Below are positions 35,076 to 42,538 of a stretch of DNA of 64,000 bases, one piece after another. A model generated the notes under the pieces. The model ran no database searches, was not told the DNA's origin, and saw nothing but the letters and a program-made list of their open reading frames with translations. How positions within the stretch are numbered: position 1 is the stretch's first letter; each line of letters opens with the position of its first letter. The position numbers were made by a program, and so were the translations under genes. Location: positions 192,000 to 255,999 of the forward strand of contig SSNU01000207.1 in NCBI GenBank assembly GCA_012064415.1, read 5' to 3'. Origin of the DNA: Gyrodactylus bullatarudis. Lineage: Eukaryota > Platyhelminthes > Monogenea > Gyrodactylidea > Gyrodactylidae.

Positions 35076-36459
35076 ATGGTGGGAGAATCTGTGCAAGACA
35101 GAAAGCTTTTTGTTGGTGGCCTTTCACCGCTTACAAGTGAAGATGGTTTAAAAGCCCATTTTGAGAAATATGGAGAAATTATTGACCTTGTAGTTATGAA
35201 AGATAGCTATACAGGACACCCGAGAGGTTTTGGCTTTGTTACTTATAAAGAAGCATCTATGGCGGATGCAGCTGTTGCAGCTGGTCCCCATACTTTAGAC
35301 GGTAAAAGAGTTGACGCACGTAGAGCTATTTCTAAAGACGACATTGATGAGGCTTCAGGTCCTGTGCTTAAGCTATTTGTCGGTGGCCTTAAACCCGACA
35401 TAACAAATGAACACTTAACAAAATACTTTAGCCAATTTGGCAAGCTCAAGGATGCCATGGTAATGACAGAGAAAGACTCTAATAAGTCAAGATGTTTTGC
35501 TTTTGTTACTTTTGAGGATGCAAAATCAGTTGAGGACATTATGAACTCCAAACCTCATAATCTCGAAGGTGCCCAAATCGACATAAAGAGGGCTGTCTCA
35601 AAAGACGACATGAAGAGAAAACACGGGGGCCGTCCTGTCAACAATGATAGAAGAGATCGAATGAATGGCGGTCCTGGTGGCGGTTACTATCAGGCCGGTC
35701 CACATGGTGGCTATGGTGGTTACGGAGGCTGGGGTGCACCTCCTCATCCAGGATATGGTGACTATGGCTACGGTTATGGTTATGACGGCTATGGCTATGA
35801 GGGATACGGTTATGACGACTATTACGGACCTGGTCCTCAAGACTATGCTGCACCACCTCCCTCAAGATCTGGTGGTGGTGGTGGACCAATGAGAAACAAT
35901 CGTAGAGAATACTATTCCGGTTCCCGCGGTCCCTATGGTAAGTCTTGAATAATTGCAGTCAATTCTATTTGAATATTTATTTATTCAGGCTTTTGTTCAC
36001 CTCTATTATCTTGTACATTTTATCTTTAAGAGAAAAGATCATTCAAATGTGAATCTGACAGACAATAGTACAATCATGCAAGAAAGAAAATTCAGTTGAC
36101 CAAATCCTAGTTATACCTTTATTGAGGGACTGTATCTCATTGTAGTAGTCACACTGTAATCATTTGAGTGTCATTTGTTTCTTGAGATGAACTATTGTCT
36201 CTCTCTCTCTCTCTCTGAGTGACGACTATCTTTATCTAATTGTTGTTTGAGAAAAACACCATGATCCCTTCAACATCTGAGTGTGCGTTACAAAATTAAT
36301 TAAAAAACCTTGACGTGAGTTCTCAAAAATCTCTCACACACTTTGCAGTTAGATAAATTTGATCTGCGTTATTAATCTCTTGATCAGTTCAATAAAAATA
36401 ATCAATTTTGATACCTTTTTCTTTACTGATCTCTTTATTTTTCTCTTTTAGATCGATGA
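35076..36459 (+). CDS. hnRNP A/B-type RNA-binding protein, two RRMs and Gly/Tyr-rich tail
   Basis: Nuclear pre-mRNA binding protein that packages transcripts and affects splicing. Coding exons 35076-35937 and 36452-36459 (289 residues). RRM1 has RNP2 LFVGGL at 11-16 and RNP1 RGFGFVTY at 50-57. RRM2 has LFVGGL at 100-105 and KSRCFAFVTF around 137-146. From about residue 184 the tail is Gly/Tyr/Asp repeats (GYGGYGGWG, YGYDGYGYEGYGYDD), a low-complexity domain prone to condensation, then a Gly run and RNNRREYYSGSRGPY. The intron 35938-36451 splits the third-last codon: spliced, the protein ends GPYDR; unspliced, it would end GPYGKS. AATAAA signals follow at 36583 and 36761. Which member of the A/B family is not decidable by eye. 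Confidence 0.92.
36199..36217. repeat. (CT)n microsatellite in the hnRNP intron
   Basis: Nine to ten CT units inside the only coding-region intron of the hnRNP gene. Pyrimidine repeats can bind PTB-type factors, but no function is shown. Confidence 0.8.
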
Positions 36460-36760
36460 TGTCGACATAATTGACAAAAATGCTTTCGAGATAAACAAAA
36501 CTTTTTGTAAATCATAATTTTGTACTCCTCTCCTCATTTCATACGACCAATACTTTGTATTAATTGTTATATTATTATTCTTAATAAAAATCCATGTTTG
36601 AGAGACTAAGCTCTCATTCCACTCTTGACTAATAGAGAACAATCCTACTTTCAATTTCAATTGTCAATCTTTAATCTTCACATCGTATAACAACTAACGA
36701 CAACAGTGTTCTCTAACCTCAATCAATATAACAAAATTACTTGTAAATATATAAAATGAA

Positions 36761-36772
36761 AATAAATTTATT
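36761..36772. terminator. Palindromic polyadenylation signal between convergent genes
   Basis: AATAAATTTATT is a perfect 12-bp palindrome giving AATAAA on both strands. It lies about 300 nt after the hnRNP stop (36459) and about 105 nt after the minus-strand DHHC stop (36877). For the DHHC gene it is the first canonical hexamer downstream of the stop. The hnRNP gene has an additional AATAAA at 36583-36588. Confidence 0.6.
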
Positions 36773-36876
36773 AATTTTGTATCAAAAAAAGCAATTCTGT
36801 TACTTAGTGACATGATTAATGTAATAATCTGAGGATAATTAGTAGATAAAGTAGTAGAGAATAAAATTTCAATTCG

Positions 36877-37791
36877 TCATCTAGCTTTCCCTTGTGTTGT
36901 AAGTGGGAAATTGAGACCATCACTTTCGGGTTTTCCCATCCAGGGATTAAAAATGTAGATAATGTATCTAGGCCCGAGGAGCTGGATAAGATTAGCCTCA
37001 AGTCCAATGTCATAACTCATCTTCACTTCGTTTGTCTTTTCTTGATTCAAGTACTTTTCAGCTGATAGCCGAAACTTTTCAATTGTTGTCATATTTTTAA
37101 ATACAAATTTTAATTGGAGTAAAAAGAAAATGGTTGAAGAGGAAAATATTCCACAAATCACAAAGATTGCTGTCAAGGTTATGAAATTGGTGAAAGATAC
37201 CCATCCAAACCCAAAAGCAGCAAGCGGCGTAAAAGAACTCAAGAGTTTACCACCTAATGTCAAATCTTTCAAGATGGTGTTGTACATGAATGGCAAACAG
37301 AAGAGACAAATTATGAATGAAGCAATAGACAGATGAAACAGCAAGTATAAAAAGTGTCTGTGATTGTTATTGCCAATACATGTAGCCAGAAGGGTACAGT
37401 GGTGATCTCGACGTAAAATGCAAATATCACAAGTTGAACAATGATGAGCTCTGGGCGGTCGATAACTTTGACAGATCATGCAAAACGTCCATGTTTGGCT
37501 GACTTTATCTGAGAGAAATACTCCTTTTGTAGATGTATTTCTCATGTAGATCAGGGTCAAGTTGGAGACAATATTGAATAGGGTGAAAAGTCCATAAAAC
37601 AAGAAAATGTTGTAGGATGGAGAAAACAAGTCAAAGTAATGCGGCAGGATTTTGTAGAATATGAATACAAAATATGATATGATCACAGATAAATAAAACG
37701 TGAAAATAATTTTTCGAGATGCATCATTACCAGGAAGAAGGGAGCTGACCTTTTCATCAATTTTGGCTAATCTTTGCAAAATAAACTTCAT
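36877..37791 (-). CDS. DHHC-type protein S-acyltransferase, ZDHHC24/11-like, single exon
   Basis: A 304-residue polytopic membrane enzyme that transfers palmitate to protein cysteines. Membrane segments are predicted near 29-49, 60-83, 146-170 and 195-230. The cysteine-rich domain runs from CMICQSYRPPRAHHCSTCDI to the catalytic D129-H130-H131-C132. After the catalytic Cys, most family members have PWVNNCIG; this one has TLLATCIGNNNHRHFL, as in the ZDHHC24-like branch. No introns. The start ATG at 37791 follows an A-rich stretch with an ATTAG acceptor-like signal some 20 nt before it. It lies 306 bp downstream of the AIFM1-like stop on the same strand. Substrate unknown. Confidence 0.9.
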   Translation of the reverse strand: MKFILQRLAKIDEKVSSLLPGNDASRKIIFTFYLSVIISYFVFIFYKILPHYFDLFSPSYNIFLFYGLFTLFNIVSNLTLIYMRNTSTKGVFLSDKVSQTWTFCMICQSYRPPRAHHCSTCDICILRRDHHCTLLATCIGNNNHRHFLYLLFHLSIASFIICLFCLPFMYNTILKDLTLGGKLLSSFTPLAAFGFGWVSFTNFITLTAIFVICGIFSSSTIFFLLQLKFVFKNMTTIEKFRLSAEKYLNQEKTNEVKMSYDIGLEANLIQLLGPRYIIYIFNPWMGKPESDGLNFPLTTQGKAR

Positions 37792-38097
37792 TTTTTTAAA
37801 AAATCACTCTAATGATTATGTAACAAAATAATTCTTTTTTCTTTATCTCATTTAGTTTTAACTTACAACTTTTAAGTCTCAAGACAGTGGGATTTTAAAT
37901 TTAAATTAATTTTTTGGTTTTTGTCATTTATCTGCTCGCTTTTGTGTGACCAGGCTTTTATATAATCTCAATCTGTGATTTAACAATAAGATTCGATTTC
38001 ATTTCATATATCATAAATAAAAAGGTACAAAAAACTGAATCAGTGTCACTGATTATCAAGTATATATTCTTCAAAAAATTATTAAATGAGTACAAAT

Positions 38098-40707
38098 TTA
38101 TTGGGGATTATCTTTTTTCTTATTGTTTTCAGAGGCTAATTTCTTCTCTACTTCAGCAGATATTCTCAGCAGCTCATCGTAATCCTCACTTATTTTCATG
38201 CCCAAGTCAAATCTTTTTGTGATTTCTAACAACCTTTGTTCTCCTTCTAAATCTTGAGCTAAAGAATATAATTTCAAATTATTAATTTGTGACACAAATT
38301 TTGTGTTAATAGAAGCTAGAAAAAACATGAATTCATCAACAAGACTTACGAATTTTTATTTTTTCAGAGAGAACTTTTCGCGCCATATTAAGACGTGATG
38401 GAGGACTGAGTTCGTCGTCATTTAAATAATCATCTTCAATGTTCCACAACAGAATGCCAACTATACGTCTGTCCTTTGGCGTCAAATAATAAACGATGCC
38501 TTGCTTGTCTGAGTTGAATTCATTTTCCAGCACATTTAAACTAGAAATTTTTTCTGCCTCTGAAGAGATACTTGGAACCTTTTCGTCAGTGGTTTCATCT
38601 GGACCTTGAGTTGATTTATCAGGGATTGCTTTGGAAGTTTTGAGGAAGAAGGATTTTGTTATCAAGTTTTTTGCATCACACATTCCTACTCCATCCCAGG
38701 TGACCCCTTGGCCTAGCGCTGACCACACTGAGGACTGATGCTTATACTTGTTCGTTAGGAATGGATCAATAGTTGTATAAGAGGAATCCTAAGTTTTTAA
38801 TAAATAAAAACATGAAGAAAATTTTAACTTTTGCTAGAAAACTTACTAAGGATTTTTTATTGAGCTTTAGACTTGAAATGGCCATATTCTTGCCAGCAAT
38901 AGAGCCGGTTTCTTCGGCAAAATTTAAATGTTCAACTCTCCGGCGAAAACCGAGAACTGGATCATAATACGAGGCTACATCACCGGCTACATAAATTCCA
39001 GCTCTTGATTCCATCTCAGAGTTGACTAAATATCCCCCATTGTTATCATCGACTTCCAGAGATCCTGTTCTACTAAGATCAACATTCGGTTCAACGCCGA
39101 CAGCACAGACAATTTGATCAACATCGATTTCTTTGACTTCGGCAGAACCATCAAAAATGTTTCTTTGACGATACCTCAATCGAACTTGGTCATTATCGAC
39201 AAGTCTTGCACTTACAATATCACACGAAGGGATAACCTCAATGTTATTCTTTTTAACTTCAAACTCTGAGACAGTTTTTGAGAGGACAGGTGGCAAAACC
39301 TGACCCATTGGAGCAGTCTCACGGAATAGATGGACAACTTTCAAGTTATCTTTAATTTCTGAATCTTTGAGCTTCATGCCCTCCTGTAGTGAGGACAAAC
39401 AACAGGCTAACTCACATCCAAGAAATCCACCCCCAATGACAGCTATTCTTCCTTGCGTTGAAATCAAATTCTCGGCAGTGTCTCTGAGCCATCTACATAG
39501 AGATTATTAAATTAGGATTTGTAAGAAATCAGGTGTGTGTGTGTGTGTGTGTGTAACTAACTGAAAATCGGCTAGATTTCTGAAATAAGAGACTTTGCCA
39601 ATGTTGACAAGATCACAATTTGTCTCTGAACACTTTTCAATTGCCTTGAGGTGCCGAGGTCTAGCCCCTGTAGCTAATAGACAAAAGTCAAACGCAACTT
39701 TTTGTCCACTAGCTAGAACAATAAAACGATCATCGGTATTCAATTCAACCACAGGATCCCCATTTAGGAGGAACACTCCGCCATTCTCTGCAGTTTCAAA
39801 CCTAAAGTTGAGATAAAAACAACCAAATCTTACAGGTCTACATCCAGGTAATAAGATTCGGGTTCGTAGAAAATCCAGGAATGTTTACGCATGTCACCCT
39901 CGGATTCGAGAAGTTTATTCATCTTTTCCCGGTTACGTTTCCACAACTGTTTACTCAGCGGGGGTCGTAGATAGGGTGGAGGATAAAATTGACTACTCTC
40001 TCCATTTATAGTCTTGACGAGACTGTTCTCGCCACCTTCAACACGCGGGCTACTACCAATCATCAAGACCTAAGATGAAGTTGAAATGAAATGAATATTG
40101 GCTTACTTTTGAGCAAGAGTCAGTCGCACGTATGGCTTTAGCTGCAGACAAGCCAGCTGAACCAGTGCCTACTATGACATATGAAACGTGTTTGGGGATA
40201 TTCTTTTTCGGCTTCGGTACACTTTCCTGGATGATTTTATCATCACTTGAGGAAATATTCTCATCTAGAGTAAAAAGTGATCATTTAAATTTTAATAAAA
40301 TCTTTTTAACTTCGAATATATTTTAATAAAAGAACTATATACATAAAATATTGTGTAAACAAATGAAATGAAAATGGTTTCGATATTTGCCATGGCTTTT
40401 AAAATATGTGAGGTAGGATGAGCAACTAACTCTTTTTCTCTTCCCTAAGAAAAAAATGAAATAATTAATGAAAAAGCGTTCCATAAGGATATTTATGGAC
40501 CTACTTTTTGCCGAAAAAGTTTGGTTTTTCTTCAAATTCATTCTGAGATATATAATAATTCAATCCAATAGCACCAATAGCCAAAGAAGAGGCAACCACA
40601 ACAGTCTTAAAAGTCCTCTTGTTATCCTCTTTATCAGTGCGATATGTTCGTTGAAACTGACGAAGGATATTCCTGTAGTTAACTTTGGTTGAAATGATCC
40701 GGTTCAT
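38098..40707 (-). CDS. AIFM1: Apoptosis-inducing factor 1-like mitochondrial flavoprotein, 8 exons
   Basis: FAD/NADH oxidoreductase of the mitochondrial intermembrane space; family roles are respiratory-chain import (with CHCHD4) and, when released, caspase-independent death. Exons: 40707-40505, 40444-40431, 40264-40107, 40069-39834, 39801-39562, 39492-38847, 38788-38350, 38258-38098 (698 residues, all in phase). N-terminal presequence and one membrane segment (about 35-51), FAD motif VIVGTGSAGL (103-112), PYLRPPLSK, LLATGARPR, NADH motif IAVIGGGFLGCELA (300-313), YVAGDVASYYD, RRRVEHLNFAEETG, then the AIF C-terminal domain with a long acidic Ser-rich insertion and GIVYYLTPKDRRIVGILLW. Introns include 32 and 37 nt. 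The ATG directly follows TTTCAG, and the stop codon overlaps an AATAAA. Confidence 0.94.
39533..39554. repeat. (GT)n microsatellite inside an AIFM1-like intron
   Basis: Eleven GT units on the plus strand, (AC)n on the coding strand, beginning 7 nt after the donor at 39561. It makes up about a third of a 69-nt intron. Confidence 0.9.
40431..40444 (-). CDS. AIFM1: 14-nt microexon of the AIFM1-like gene
   Basis: Lies between acceptor CTTAG and donor GTTAGT. It contributes the residues completing Lys, Glu-Glu-Lys-Lys and the first base of Asn, restoring phase between the first exon (two bases over) and the exon at 40264 (needs one base). Without it the frame breaks into an early stop, so it is required, although no conserved motif lies inside it. 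Confidence 0.75.
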
Positions 40708-40816
40708 CTGAAATATTCAACAATAAATAAATATATAAAAATTAGTTAAAAAAGAACAAGATAGAAGAAAAAGCTGGATAAATCTAAATTATTATTTTAA
40801 ATAGTAATGTGTAATT
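40708..40816 (-). other. 109-bp intercistronic region, operon-like
   Basis: Between the stop of the small membrane protein and the AIFM1-like ATG. It has no AATAAA, contains a U-rich tract including TATCTTGTTCTTTTTT, and ends with TTTCAG directly at the ATG. In trans-splicing animals such a layout marks internal operon junctions. An ordinary 5'UTR intron is the alternative. Confidence 0.4.
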
Positions 40817-41352
40817 TTAATGTTCATCAACAGAGCTGTAGATTAAGTAGAACATGGGCACTGAAATCAAGCCGGCATTGACAATGTTTTCTGTGCTGAT
40901 AAATTCCATTCTGGGAGGGCGATAGGGATTCGACCTAGCTGCTTTGGCGAATGTTCTTGCTAAGTTGCGAATTACACTCTAGAAATAGATATTAATAAAT
41001 GATAGTAGTATAAAATTGTCCTTTACTAAGAGAAAAAAATTATTCGTTTTACAAGACTATGATTAATTTATTAATCATGAAACAACAAGCATATAAACAG
41101 CCATCGATAAACAAAAGAAGGATACAAAAGGACTCTTTCTCTCTCCAATTCGCGAGAATTTCCAAAATATGCTTCGCAATCTAGGAGAATTATGACGTAA
41201 TAACATACCCAGTTTTGTAGGCGTCAAATAGGCTGGGGAAAAAATGCCTAATATATGTGCATGTGCAGGTAAAAAGCAACAGTACTGTCAAAAGACTTTG
41301 GAAATTGAAAAGAGCTGACTAAATCATATAATCACCAATGTTAACTTACCAT
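40817..41352 (-). CDS. Small single-pass membrane protein, probably mitochondrial, 54 residues
   Basis: Not recognised. The first coding exon holds only the ATG (41352-41350) before a GTAAGT donor. The second (40978-40817) reads [20 protein letters not shown], then [20 protein letters not shown] and [13 protein letters not shown], stop. The N-terminus is basic with Arg, Ala and Ser and no acidic residue, like a mitochondrial presequence. One hydrophobic segment of about 18 residues follows, and a short acidic end. Size and shape resemble small respiratory-complex subunits, but I could not place it in a family. It lies 109 bp upstream of the AIFM1-like ATG on the same strand and is divergent from the HYPK gene. 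Confidence 0.65.
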
Positions 41353-41430
41353 GTATGGCGCTGGAATCTAACAAAAATTATCACTTTATTTGACAAATTT
41401 GTTAGTCTAATTCGATATTTCAAAAAAATT
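41353..41430. promoter_or_regulatory. Head-to-head 78-bp region between small membrane protein gene and HYPK gene
   Basis: The start codons face away from each other with 78 bp between them. The region is AT-rich with no TATA box at suitable distance. TTGTTAG on both strands at 41397-41403 could serve as an acceptor for either gene. A shared core promoter, or promoters overlapping the neighbour's 5' end, is implied. Confidence 0.45.
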
Positions 41431-41756
41431 ATGTCTGATAACGAAGAGCCTATAGAAACAAAACGCACTCATGCTTCAATAAATGCAGCAGCTCTTAATA
41501 GAGTTAATGACGATTTTGATGAAAAAGAAAGTGCGAATGATATAAATTTATCATCCTGTCTTCAGAACGAGGGAAAGAATAACCAGAAAAAGATTAAAAT
41601 CAAAAAGTCACATGTCAAATTTCTAGTAGGTCTAAAAATTTAATAAAACTTTAGATTGAAGAGTTCCTTTTAACCGAAGCAGAGAGTGAAAAAAAATTGA
41701 CTGACTTCAATGGAGACATAGAGAATGTTATCAAGAATATTATTTGCTCCGTTTGA
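41431..41756 (+). CDS. HYPK: HYPK homologue, NatA-associated chaperone-like protein, 29-nt intron
   Basis: Partner and inhibitor of the N-terminal acetyltransferase NatA on ribosomes. Exons 41431-41625 and 41655-41756 (98 residues). Residues 20-34 (AALNRVNDDFDEKES) match the HYPK helix that contacts NAA15 (vertebrate ADLERVTDYAEEKE). A Lys-rich segment IKIKKSHVKFL joined to IEEFLLTEAESEKKL and GDIENVIKNII gives the C-terminal UBA-like fold (vertebrate TIKKEDLELIMTEME..RAAAERSLREHMGNVVEAL). The intron must be removed to fuse the two halves of that domain; unspliced, a TAA stops it. An in-frame upstream ATG (41338) exists, but homology begins after 41431. AATAAA at 41816. Confidence 0.88.
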
Positions 41757-42538
41757 GTAACCCACCAAAGTTACAAGTCCCCTCTTTTATCATAATCGAA
41801 AATGCACCTCTTTTTAATAAAATTTTAATCAAAATACCCATTCCTTTTCGATGAAGATATTTTATGTGTGTACTCATGAGTAGATTTTCTAAAAAAATCT
41901 TGTTTATGTATTCCAAACTTAACTTTTTGCATTTTTATAAATTTAAATGAATTCCCAATTAATATTGACAAAATTATTTTCTTAAAATCAATAATCCTAG
42001 CAGTTTCATGACAGTACAAAACTAAAAGAAGTTTCAAGACCTCGTATTTTTCATCATTATCGTAAATAATAATAGTCAACCTCAATTGTTTGCACAAATC
42101 TTTAACTTTTACTTCAAGGCAAAGAGAAATACACCAACTACATTACTTGCAGAGATAGAACGAAAAAATTTCATTGGATCTCTAATGCATAACAGTGAAT
42201 ATGATTGGCTGACCAATCAAATTCGATATTTCTTCAATGATTGTTTTCGATATATAAAATTTTCAAGTTAAATGAAAAAAATACTCTCTTTGAATTACAC
42301 ATGAACACTGTGTTAATTTTTCTACATTTAAAACAAGTCTGATTTATTAGTATTTCTTGTTGTCTGCGTGTTGTTGAAAAATCTACAAGAGAAACGATAA
42401 TTTTGATTTTTTCATATTCATCATCCACTATACTATTATTATATTTAAATCAATCAGACAGATATACAAAAGAAAACAAACTTCCTTGTAGAATTATCAC
42501 CACTGGATCATCTCTAATCGTTATAAATATATATAGTG
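41757..42538. other. HYPK-kindlin intergenic region; possible unidentified minus-strand gene
   Basis: About 780 bp with two minus-strand open stretches. One (42428-42234) can be read, with a 23-nt GT-AG removal, as an ATG-initiated frame containing CFKCRKINTVFMC. The other (42120-41990) reads KDLCKQLRLTIIIYDNDEK and EVLKLL. They look coding in composition, but I could not build a continuous in-phase gene or recognise a family, so no gene is called. Confidence 0.3.
41816..41821 (+). terminator. Polyadenylation signal of the HYPK gene
   Basis: AATAAA 60 nt after the HYPK stop codon on the same strand. Confidence 0.6.

Noticed and set aside
35243..35892. Several open frames on both strands within the hnRNP coding exon
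   Set aside because: They are shadows created by the repetitive Gly/Tyr codons; the RRM motifs fix the true frame.
42521..42530. TATAAATAT just upstream of the kindlin ATG as a TATA box
   Set aside because: It is only about 17 nt from the ATG. It could work only if the second ATG (42578) is the true start, which the sequence cannot decide.
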